A stretch of 64,000 bases of DNA from an uncultured Comamonas sp. (GTDB taxonomy: Bacteria > Pseudomonadota > Gammaproteobacteria > Burkholderiales > Burkholderiaceae_C), in contig CAMZGS010000001.1 in assembly GCA_947306475.1 (NCBI GenBank), forward strand, positions 310,001 to 374,000, written 5' to 3'. This document shows positions 33,852-41,165 of this stretch, one piece after another; the first letter of the stretch is position 1; every line of letters starts with the position of its first letter. The notes beneath the pieces were generated by a model. That model had not been told where the DNA came from. It ran no database searches and saw nothing but the letters and a program-made list of their open reading frames with translations. Position numbers and translations under genes: made by a program.

Positions 33852-35702
33852 TCAGAAGGTGAAGCCCAGGCGCAGGTGCAGGCGGATCTTCTGGGTCTTG
33901 AAGCCATAGGCCAGATCGGCCTGCAGGGGACCGACGGGGCTGTTCCAGCGGATGCCGGTGCCAGCGCCGACAAACAGTGCCATGGCGGTGAAATCGTCGG
34001 CCACGGTGCCGACATCGACGAACACGGTGTGCTCCCAGTCGCGGCGGTTGCCGGCCAGCAGCATGGGGCGTTGCCACTCCAGGCTGCCTGCGGCCATGTA
34101 ACGCCCGCCGATCAGGGTGTCGTATTCGGTGTGGGTGCCGATGCTCTGATAGCTGTAGCCGCGCACGGTGGTGTCGCCGCCGGAGAGGAACAGCAGCGTC
34201 AGCGGCATGTCGGCGCTCTTGCGCGCCAGCAGGGCGCCGCCCTGTGCGCGCCAGACCAGGCGAGCACGGCGTTTGGTGGCAGCATCGCGCTCGCCCATGG
34301 GCTGAAAGTACTGCCAGCGCAGCAGGGTGCGCACAAAGGGCGAGCGCTCTGGCGTGAGGGTGGTGCCCAGGCCCACCTCCGCGGCCAGACCATGGCCGCG
34401 TGTGGGGTTGGTGGGGCTGTTGAAGTAGCGCCCGGTCCAGCCGTAGTTCACGCTCAGCGCCGAGCTCTTGGGGGGGGCATGGTCACCTTGCGGGTTGGCC
34501 AGATCGTAGCGCACGAAGTAGGAGCGGTCGATCTGATCACTGCTCTTGCTGCGCCCGCCGCTGATGGCGACGCTGTTGGACTGGTAGTCGGCCAGCTCGG
34601 CGCGCTGGGCTTCGGCGCTGGCAAACCAGTTCCAGCCGGTGTAGTCGGGCATGGACTGCAGGCGGGTGGAGACCAGGGGGTTCTCCCGGTCCAGCTGCAG
34701 CCGGCTTCGCGCCTGCCAGCCCAGGCCGGGCACGCGGTTGTGCGTGTGGTCCAGCGACAGGCGCGCGCCGGTGTCGGTGCTGATGCCTACGCCGTAAACC
34801 CACTTTTGCAGGGGCGCCTCGCGCACCTGGGCCAGCACCGGCACCTGCACTTCGGCCTGGCCCTCGGGGGCGGCATCGGTCATCAGGGTCAGGAACACTG
34901 AGTCGTACAGGCCCGTGGCGGCGATGCGCTGCTGCACGTCCAGCAGGGTCGATTGGCGGTATTCCTCGCCCACCGGCAGGCGGGCCAGGCGGATGATGCC
35001 TGCGGGGTTGTAGCGCTCGGCGCCTTCAATGACCAGGGGGCCAAAGCGGTACAGCGCCCCGGTATCGTAGGTCAGGCGCAGCTGCGCCTGGTGCGTGTCG
35101 GCATCGATGTCGGCACGGCTTTCGCTCAGCGTGGCGGTGGGGTAGCGGCGGGCCTGCAGACTGCGGATGCCTTCGGCCTTGGCATTGGCCCAGGCGTCCT
35201 GGGTGAAGGGCATGCCCACTTCCAGCGGCCAGTTGTTGGCAATGGCCTGGCGTTGCCAGCGGCCAGCCTCGTTGTTGCCTTGGGGGCTTTTGACCTGGAT
35301 GTCCACCGACGCCACGGTGGTGGGCGTGCCGGGATCGACCTGAATGCGCACCGTGCGCAGCGCATCCGACCCTTGGGGCGGGTCGATGAGATGCAGCTCG
35401 ATGGTTGGGGCAAAGTAGCCCAGGGTGGCCAGCAGGGCGCGGATGTCGGCATCGGCCACGCTGATCAGGCGCGTGAGCTCCTGGCGGCGCAGGCCTTCCA
35501 GATGCTGGTAGCGCTTGAGCTCCAGATGCTCTGAGAGCAGCTTGTGCACGGCATCGGGCTGGGCGACGATTTCCAGCTCGAAATTGGCCGGGGCATTGTC
35601 CACGGAGCCTGGTTTGGCCAGCAGGCCGCAGCCGCTCAGCAGCAGGCTGCAGAGCCAGCCCAGCAGCCACAGGCGCAGCACACGGAAGTGGGCGGCGTGC
35701 AT
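33852..35702 (-). CDS. tamA: Autotransporter assembly factor TamA (BamA family)
   Basis: Outer-membrane protein of 616 residues: a lipobox-like N-terminus (WLLGWLCSLLLSGC), three POTRA-like domains (about 45-270; LKRYQHLEGLRRQELTRLI, RTVRIQVDPGTPTTVASVDI, GPLVIEGAERYNPAGIIRLARLP) and a 16-strand barrel (bacterial surface antigen domain) with LSGGDTTVRGYSYQSIG and the terminal DLAYGFKTQKIRLHLRLGFTF, ending in Phe. The start is ATG 35702, giving a proper export signal; the track's TTG 35726 adds eight residues. Neither has a clear ribosome binding site. A run of eight G lies at 34470-34477. It forms an operon with tamB. Confidence 0.92.
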   Translation of the reverse strand: MHAAHFRVLRLWLLGWLCSLLLSGCGLLAKPGSVDNAPANFELEIVAQPDAVHKLLSEHLELKRYQHLEGLRRQELTRLISVADADIRALLATLGYFAPTIELHLIDPPQGSDALRTVRIQVDPGTPTTVASVDIQVKSPQGNNEAGRWQRQAIANNWPLEVGMPFTQDAWANAKAEGIRSLQARRYPTATLSESRADIDADTHQAQLRLTYDTGALYRFGPLVIEGAERYNPAGIIRLARLPVGEEYRQSTLLDVQQRIAATGLYDSVFLTLMTDAAPEGQAEVQVPVLAQVREAPLQKWVYGVGISTDTGARLSLDHTHNRVPGLGWQARSRLQLDRENPLVSTRLQSMPDYTGWNWFASAEAQRAELADYQSNSVAISGGRSKSSDQIDRSYFVRYDLANPQGDHAPPKSSALSVNYGWTGRYFNSPTNPTRGHGLAAEVGLGTTLTPERSPFVRTLLRWQYFQPMGERDAATKRRARLVWRAQGGALLARKSADMPLTLLFLSGGDTTVRGYSYQSIGTHTEYDTLIGGRYMAAGSLEWQRPMLLAGNRRDWEHTVFVDVGTVADDFTAMALFVGAGTGIRWNSPVGPLQADLAYGFKTQKIRLHLRLGFTF

Positions 35703-35752
35703 GGAAGAGGAGGGGGGAGTTTGCAAGGGCCAGTCGTTCGTAAAGGGTTTGC

Positions 35753-36940
35753 CTACTTAGAGAGCTGGCGCATGCATTGTTCCAGTCCCTGTACCGTCAG
35801 CGGGTACATCCTGCCGCCCATCAGCTGGTGGATGATGTCGATGCTCTGGCGGTACTGCCACACGCCCTGGGGCTCGGGGTTGATCCAGGCGTAGTGGCTG
35901 AAGGCATCGGTCAGGCGCTGCAGCCAGACGGCACCGGGTTCTTCGTTCATGTATTCCACGCTGCCGCCAGGTTGCAGGATTTCGTAGGGGCTCATGGTGG
36001 CATCGCCCACAAAGATCAGTTTGTAGTCCTGGTTGTACTTGCGGATGATGTCCCAGGTGTCGAACTTCTCGGCAAAGCGGCGGCGGTTGTTCTTCCAGAC
36101 AAAGTCGTACACGCAGTTGTGGAAGTAATAGAACTCCAGGTGCTTGAACTCGGCCTTGGCCGCTGAGAACAGCTCCTCCACGCGCTGGATGTGGTCGTCC
36201 ATGGTGCCGCCCACGTCCATCAGCAGCAGCACTTTGACGTTGTTGTGCCGCTCGGGAATCATCTGAATGTCCAGCCAGCCGGCATTGGCGGCGGTGTTGC
36301 GGATGGTGCCGGGCAGATCCAGTTCCAGTTCACCGCCCTGGCGCGCAAACTTGCGCAGCCGCCGCAGTGCCACCTTGATGTTGCGCGTGCCCAGCTCCTG
36401 CGTGTCGTCGTAGTCGCGGTAGGCGCGCTGCTCCCAGACCTTGACGGCGCTGCGGTTGCGCCCGGCGCCGCCAATGCGGACGCCCGCCGGGTTGTAGCCA
36501 CCATGCCCGAAGGGGCTGGTGCCGCCGGTGCCAATCCACTTGTTGCCGCCCTGGTGGCGCTCCTTTTGCTCCTCCAGGCGCTTGCGCAGGGTCTCCATCA
36601 GCTCGTCCCAGCCCATGGCCTTGAGGGCAGCCTTCTCTTCCGGGGAGAGCTCGCGCTCCAGCATCTTGCGCAGCCAGTCGGCGGGGATCTCCTGCGTCAG
36701 GTCGGTCAGCATCTCCACCCCCTTGAAGTAGGCAGCAAAGGCGCGGTCGAACTTGTCGAAGTGCTTCTCGTCCTTGACCAGGATGAGGCGGGCCAAGTAG
36801 TAAAAGTCGTCCAGGCTCCAGCCGTCCTCGGACTTGGGGCCGACCACGCCCTCTTGCAGGGCTTCGAGCAGGGCCAGAAACTCCTTGACCGAAACCGGCA
36901 GCTTGGCCGCACGCAGGGTGTAGAAAAAATCAATCAGCAT
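35753..36940 (-). CDS. VWA domain (CoxE-like) protein paired with MoxR ATPase
   Basis: A 395-residue soluble protein. The C-terminal half is a von Willebrand A domain with MIDAS motif LLLMDVGGTMDDH (D-x-G-x-M variant of DxSxS, an atypical metal site) and a later FVGDATMSPYEI. The N-terminal half is helical (LIDFFYTLRAAKLPVSVKEFLALLEAL) and typical of the CoxE/YehP-like partners of MoxR ATPases. Such pairs act as chaperone or metal-insertion systems; the client here is unknown. It lies 18 bases downstream of the GNAT gene and 155 bases after nothing else on its strand, forming moxR-GNAT-VWA. The substrate of the system cannot be inferred from the neighbours. Confidence 0.87.
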   Translation of the reverse strand: MLIDFFYTLRAAKLPVSVKEFLALLEALQEGVVGPKSEDGWSLDDFYYLARLILVKDEKHFDKFDRAFAAYFKGVEMLTDLTQEIPADWLRKMLERELSPEEKAALKAMGWDELMETLRKRLEEQKERHQGGNKWIGTGGTSPFGHGGYNPAGVRIGGAGRNRSAVKVWEQRAYRDYDDTQELGTRNIKVALRRLRKFARQGGELELDLPGTIRNTAANAGWLDIQMIPERHNNVKVLLLMDVGGTMDDHIQRVEELFSAAKAEFKHLEFYYFHNCVYDFVWKNNRRRFAEKFDTWDIIRKYNQDYKLIFVGDATMSPYEILQPGGSVEYMNEEPGAVWLQRLTDAFSHYAWINPEPQGVWQYRQSIDIIHQLMGGRMYPLTVQGLEQCMRQLSK

Positions 36941-36958
36941 GAAATCGGCCTCCAGCGC

Positions 36959-37561
36959 TTATGTGGCGGGCGGATGCAGCTCTAAAAGATGAAGTAAATG
37001 GGCGCGAACATCAGGCCATTCACCGTGGTGCAGGCTGTACATCACCGTGTCGCGGATGGTGCCGTCGCGGCGCAGGGCGTTACCGCGGATGACGCCGTCC
37101 TTTTTGGCACCCAGGCGCTCGATGGCGCGCTGGCTGGCATGGTTGTAGATGTCGGTGCGCCAGCCCACCACGTTGCAGTTCAGCGTCTCGAAGGCGTGGC
37201 TGAGCAACAGCAGCTTGCAGGTGGTGTTGACGTGGCTGCGCTGCACGCTCCTGGCGTACCAGGTGTAGCCAATCTCCACGCGGCGCACCGCTGGCAGGAT
37301 GTCGTGGTAGCTGGTCGAGCCCAGTACACGGTCGTTGCCCTCGTCGATGACGGCAAAGGCAAGGCGGTTGCCGTCGCGGCGCTGCTGCAAGGCCGTCTCG
37401 ATGTAGGCGCGGGTGTTGTGCGGTTCAGGCACGCTGGTGACGCGCAGCTTCCACAGCTGCCCGTCGGCTGCGGCGGCACGCAGGCCGTCCTCATGCTCCA
37501 GCCCCAAAGGTTCCAGGCGCAAGCCATGCAGGTGCAGGGTGACAGGTTGGACGAAAGACAT
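36959..37561 (-). CDS. GNAT family N-acetyltransferase (RimJ/RimL-like)
   Basis: A 200-residue acetyltransferase of the RimJ/RimL type: LRLEPLGLEHEDGLRAAA, RLAFAVIDEGNDRVLGSTSYHDI, RRVEIGYTWYARSVQRSHVNTTCKLLLLSHAFE (acetyl-CoA motif A), WRTDIYNHASQRAIERLGAKKDGVIR and GTIRDTVMYSL. It is embedded between the MoxR ATPase gene (19-base gap) and the VWA gene (18-base gap), an unusual position that suggests functional linkage. The last codons (ELHPPAT) overlap a GAGCTGCATCCGCC stretch resembling an arm of the interspersed repeat. The target is unknown. Confidence 0.85.
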   Translation of the reverse strand: MSFVQPVTLHLHGLRLEPLGLEHEDGLRAAAADGQLWKLRVTSVPEPHNTRAYIETALQQRRDGNRLAFAVIDEGNDRVLGSTSYHDILPAVRRVEIGYTWYARSVQRSHVNTTCKLLLLSHAFETLNCNVVGWRTDIYNHASQRAIERLGAKKDGVIRGNALRRDGTIRDTVMYSLHHGEWPDVRAHLLHLLELHPPAT

Positions 37562-37580
37562 GGGCCCGCCCCTGCGTTGT

Positions 37581-38426
37581 CTAGCGGTTGCGCTGGTTCA
37601 TGAACACCAGCTTCTCGAACAGGGAGATGTCCTGCTCGTTCTTCAGGAGCGCACCCACCAGCGGCGGCACGCTGAGCTTCTGGTCGTCGCCTTGCAGGGC
37701 CTCGGGCGGGATTTCCTCGGCCAGCAGCAGGCGCAGCCAGTCCACCAGCTCGCTGGTGGAGGGCTTTTTCTTGAGGCCGGGCAGCTTGCGGATTTCATAG
37801 AACACGCGCATGGCAGCATCGAGCAGCTCGCCCTTGAGGTGGGGAAAGTGCACGTCCACGATCTGGCGCATGGTCTCCGGCTCGGGGAACTTGATGTAGT
37901 GGAAGAAGCAGCGGCGCAGGAAGGCGTCGGGCAGCTCCTTTTCGTTGTTGGAGGTGATGAACACCAGCGGGCGGTGCCTGGCGCGGATGAGCTGGCGCGT
38001 CTCGTAGCAGTAGAACTCCATGCGGTCCAGTTCGCGCAGCAGGTCGTTGGGGAACTCGATGTCGGCCTTGTCGATTTCATCGATCAGCAGCGCCACCGGC
38101 TGTTCCGAGGTGAAGGCCTGCCACAGCACGCCCTGGACGATGTAGTTGTCGATCACCTGCGCGCGCGCATCGCCCAGCTGGCTGTCGCGCAGGCGGTTCA
38201 CTGCATCGTACTCATACAGGCCCTGCTGCGCCTTGGTGGTGGACTTGATGTGCCATTGCAGCAGCGGCATGCCCAGCGCGCGTGCGGCCTCTTCGGCCAG
38301 CAGGGTCTTGCCGGTGCCCGGCTCGCCCTTGACCAGCAAGGGGCGTTGCAGCTGGATGGCGGCATTGACGGCCAGCATCAGATCGGGGGTGGCGACGTAG
38401 TGGTCGGAACCTTGGAATTTCTTCAT
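37581..38426 (-). CDS. MoxR family AAA+ ATPase
   Basis: AAA+ ATPase of 281 residues: Walker A GEPGTGKTLLAEEAARALG, Walker B ALLIDEIDKAD, sensor 1 VFITSNNEKELPDAFLRRCFFHYIKFP with the arginine finger region, and a C-terminal lid (LLAEEIPPEAL). It starts ATG 38426 (MKKFQGSDHYVATPDLMLAV). The MoxR/CoxD type works with VWA proteins, here encoded two genes downstream. The MoxR-VWA pair is often used to activate metalloenzymes such as CO dehydrogenase, but none is encoded in the window. Confidence 0.9.
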   Translation of the reverse strand: MKKFQGSDHYVATPDLMLAVNAAIQLQRPLLVKGEPGTGKTLLAEEAARALGMPLLQWHIKSTTKAQQGLYEYDAVNRLRDSQLGDARAQVIDNYIVQGVLWQAFTSEQPVALLIDEIDKADIEFPNDLLRELDRMEFYCYETRQLIRARHRPLVFITSNNEKELPDAFLRRCFFHYIKFPEPETMRQIVDVHFPHLKGELLDAAMRVFYEIRKLPGLKKKPSTSELVDWLRLLLAEEIPPEALQGDDQKLSVPPLVGALLKNEQDISLFEKLVFMNQRNR

Positions 38427-38492
38427 GACGGTGCAACAGAGAAAGGTGAGAAAACGTGAGCTGCCTGTGTGGGCGCGGTCAGGCGCTTGCCA

Positions 38493-38930
38493 TCAGTCGC
38501 GCGTGGCGCGGCGCTGCACGGCGGCGACGTAGCTGGCGCCATCGGGTGGCAGGCCGCTGCGCTGACTGTCGGCCAGCATCTGGCCCAGGCATTCCATGGT
38601 GACGTGGTGGGCGGCGTGCAGGCCGCCATCAAGGCGCTTGGCCAGCAGTTCCACCGCCTGACGAATGCCGCGCGGCTGGTCGATGCTGCACTGCTCGCTG
38701 ATCGACAGGTGCATCGACAGGTGCAGGAACGGGTTGGTGCGCCCTGGTTCCAGATCGTAGTTGCGCGCAATGGCGGCCTCGACGTCGTCCAGTTCGGCAA
38801 AGTATTCGGGGTGTTCGGCAATCCACAGGCTGGCCAGGGTCTCGATGGCTTCCATGGGGGCCTGCGTCTGCATCTTGGAGCGTACGCCGCAGAAGAAGCG
38901 ACGCACATCGGCTTGACTGGGTTGAAACAT
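38493..38930 (-). CDS. DUF1841 family protein
   Basis: A 145-residue cytoplasmic protein with the DUF1841 pattern (MFQPSQADVRRFFCGVRSK; LDDVEAAIARNYDLEPGRTNPFLHLSMHLSISEQ; HVTMECLGQMLADSQRSGLPPDGASYVAAVQRRA). HLSMHLSISEQ and the late MECLGQML are the most conserved parts. Function unknown. The start ATG 38930 is chosen over the 233-residue ORF, whose extra residues belong to a shadow of the kinase gene. It lies 73 bases after the histidine kinase stop and 66 before moxR, all on the minus strand. Confidence 0.83.
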   Translation of the reverse strand: MFQPSQADVRRFFCGVRSKMQTQAPMEAIETLASLWIAEHPEYFAELDDVEAAIARNYDLEPGRTNPFLHLSMHLSISEQCSIDQPRGIRQAVELLAKRLDGGLHAAHHVTMECLGQMLADSQRSGLPPDGASYVAAVQRRATRD

Positions 38931-39003
38931 AGCCCGCCAGCGTAGCATGAGCCGAAGGGCCGGCGCAGCTGCGGGCGTTTGCTTGTGGTGTGGCTGCAGG
39001 CGC

Positions 39004-40404
39004 TCAGGGGACGCTGGGGCTGGGGGGTGGTTCTGAAAACACCAGCATGGCCTGCAGGCCATCGCTGCGCCCGGGCACCGGGCTGGTGAGCACCAGCTGC
39101 GCCCCATGCTGCTGGGCGATGCTGCCCACGATGGACAGGCCCAGCCCGTAGCCCAGGCGCGAGGCGTCGGCGCGCACATGGCGCTGCTGCACATCGGTCA
39201 GCGCCGCGCTGGGGATACCGGGGCCGTGGTCGCGCACGATCAGCGCGGGCGGCTGGGTTTGCACGGCCAGCTCGACCGGGCCGCTGCTGTAGGTCAGGGC
39301 GTTGTCGATCAGGTTGCGCAGGGCAATCGCCAGGGTGTCGATGTCGCCCCGCACTGGCACGGGCTGGTCGGGGGGGTCCCAGTCCAGGCGCTTGTGGGCC
39401 TGGGGGTTGTGCCAGAACTCTTGCGCCAAGGTGGTGCCCAGTTGCACCAGATCGACGCTGTGGTGCAGCAGCGGGTGCGCGGCCTCAGCGCGCGAGAGCT
39501 GCAGCAGGCGCTCGGTGCGGTGGCTCAGGGTGTGTAGGGCCTGCAGGATGGGCTGGATTTGCTCCAGCGCAATCTGGTTGCTGCCCGCATCGCGCGCCTG
39601 ATCGAGCGCGGTCTGCAGGCGCAGGCGCACCGAGGCCAAGGGCGTGCGCAGCTCGTGCGCGGCGTTGGCGGCCAGGGCGCGCTCCACATCCAGCGCATGG
39701 TGCAGGCGCTGCAGCAGTTGGTTGACGTCGTGCGCCACCTGCTGCAGTTCGCGCGGCAGGCCTTCTAGGGGCATGGGCTGTAGGTGCTCGCTGCTGCGTG
39801 CTTGGATTTGCGCCTGTAGCCAGTGCAGCGAGCGCAGCTCGTGCCGGGCGATGGCGTGGATCAGCCACAGCAGCAACGGCAGCATCAGCAGCAGCACGGC
39901 AATCAGGCCGCTGGCGGTGCGCCAGCGGGCCTGGGTGCGCTCGTCCAGCGGGTCGGCCAGTTGCAGCCAGACACCGCTTTCAGGCTCTTCCAGGGTGTAG
40001 ATGCGGTGCTGCTCGGTGTCGTAAAAGCCCTCTTGCAGCGGGGCGGCAAATGCTTGCTCAGGCGCGGCGCGCGAGCGCAGCAGCAAGCGGCCCTGGGCAT
40101 TGCGCAGTTGCAGCGAGAGCGGCTCGGTGTAGTCGGAGCCAGGTACTTCGCCCAGGATGCGCACAGCCTGCGCCTGCGCCGGTTCGGGGGTGGGGGTGGC
40201 GACATCGAGCAGCGCGGGGTAGAGCTGGCGGTGGGCGCTTTCGACCAGTTCGGTATCGAAGTTGTGCTGAATTTGCGTGTCCACATACCAAGCCACCAGG
40301 GCCGTGCTGATGCTCCAGACCAGCACCACGGCAGCCACCAGCGGGCGCGCCAGGCGTGAGGCCAGACTGCGCGCGCGCTGGATGGAGGCCGCCGGGGTGC
40401 TCAT
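39004..40404 (-). CDS. QseC/PmrB-like sensor histidine kinase
   Basis: Membrane sensor of 466 residues: transmembrane helix 1 (LVAAVVLVWSISTALVAWYV), periplasmic domain of about 120 residues, transmembrane helix 2 (LIAVLLLMLPLLLWLIHAI), HAMP, H-box AANAAHELRTPLASVRLRLQ, N-box ALRNLIDNALTY, G1 VRDHGPGIPSAA and G2 LGYGLGLSIVGSIAQQHGA. Start ATG 40404 overlaps the response regulator stop by 4 bases. The divergent eptA gene and shared operator region suggest a PmrB role controlling lipid A modification; QseC proteins look similar, so the name is left open. Confidence 0.88.
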   Translation of the reverse strand: MSTPAASIQRARSLASRLARPLVAAVVLVWSISTALVAWYVDTQIQHNFDTELVESAHRQLYPALLDVATPTPEPAQAQAVRILGEVPGSDYTEPLSLQLRNAQGRLLLRSRAAPEQAFAAPLQEGFYDTEQHRIYTLEEPESGVWLQLADPLDERTQARWRTASGLIAVLLLMLPLLLWLIHAIARHELRSLHWLQAQIQARSSEHLQPMPLEGLPRELQQVAHDVNQLLQRLHHALDVERALAANAAHELRTPLASVRLRLQTALDQARDAGSNQIALEQIQPILQALHTLSHRTERLLQLSRAEAAHPLLHHSVDLVQLGTTLAQEFWHNPQAHKRLDWDPPDQPVPVRGDIDTLAIALRNLIDNALTYSSGPVELAVQTQPPALIVRDHGPGIPSAALTDVQQRHVRADASRLGYGLGLSIVGSIAQQHGAQLVLTSPVPGRSDGLQAMLVFSEPPPSPSVP

Positions 40405-41063
40405 GCCGGCTCCAGCCGGTAGCCGGTGCCGCGCACGGTCTGGATCAGGTTGCTGCCCAGCTTGCGGCGCAGGCGGCTGATGAACACCTCCAGCGTGTTG
40501 CTGTCGCTGCTGGCATCCCACTGGTACAGCGCTTCTTGCAGGCGCTCGCGCGTAAAAATTTGCGCCGGGCGGCTGGCCAGCACGCGCAGCAAGGCCCATT
40601 CTTTGGGGGTCAGCACCACGGGCAGGCCTGCCACCTGCACCATCTCGCGCGCCAGGTCGATGTGCACCTGGCCACGCACCACGCGCGCGCCCGCCGCGTC
40701 CTGATGGCGGCGGCGCTCAATGGCACGCAGGCGTGCCAGCAGCTCTTCGGGGTCGTAGGGCTTGACCAGGTAATCGTCGGCCCCGGCATCCAGCCCCCGG
40801 ATGCGGTCGCTGACCTGATCGCGCGCCGTCACGGCAATCACCGTCGGGCTGTCTTTGACGGCGCGCAGCTGGGGCAGCAGCGCCAGGCCATCGCCATCGG
40901 GCAGGTTCAAATCCAGCAGCACCGCCCAGTAGTGGTTGCACTGCACCAGGGTGCGCGCTTGCTCCAGGCTCTCGGCCCAGTCCACTTGGTAGTGCTTGGT
41001 GTGCAGGTAGCTCAGTACGGCCGCCGCCAGGGTGCGGTCGTCTTCGAGAAGCAGGATGTGCAT
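40401..41063 (-). CDS. OmpR-family response regulator (QseB/PmrA-like)
   Basis: A 220-residue regulator: receiver with LLLEDD acidic pair, phospho-acceptor in LLDLNLPDGDGL, VTARD and DYLVKPYD; winged-helix DNA-binding domain with LTPKEWALLRVLASRPAQIFTRERL and SRLRRKLGSNLIQTVRGTGYRL. Start ATG 41063 (MHILLLEDDRTL) is chosen; the longer ORF adds a leader overlapping the operator region. It is the first gene of the RR-HK operon and is presumed to bind the repeats at 41101-41143. Confidence 0.9.
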   Translation of the reverse strand: MHILLLEDDRTLAAAVLSYLHTKHYQVDWAESLEQARTLVQCNHYWAVLLDLNLPDGDGLALLPQLRAVKDSPTVIAVTARDQVSDRIRGLDAGADDYLVKPYDPEELLARLRAIERRRHQDAAGARVVRGQVHIDLAREMVQVAGLPVVLTPKEWALLRVLASRPAQIFTRERLQEALYQWDASSDSNTLEVFISRLRRKLGSNLIQTVRGTGYRLEPA

Positions 41064-41100
41064 GGTGGGTGCAGTGTAGGTGCTGCGATGCTGCAAGCGC

Positions 41101-41143
41101 CAGCTGAACGGCAGCTGAACGGCGACTTCAGCCAACGTTCAGC
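41101..41143. promoter_or_regulatory. Opposed 11-bp-period hexamer repeats (response-regulator operator) between RR gene and eptA
   Basis: GCTGAA occurs at 41103-41108 and 41114-41119 with a 5-base spacer (perfect 11-mer direct repeat CAGCTGAACGG x2). The opposite orientation, TTCAGC-N5-TTCAGC, sits at 41127-41132 and 41138-41143. Hexamer-N5-hexamer is the usual OmpR/PmrA box layout. One pair faces each divergent gene. Confidence 0.8.
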
Positions 41144-41165
41144 ACGCAGGCGCACAGTGCGCTCC

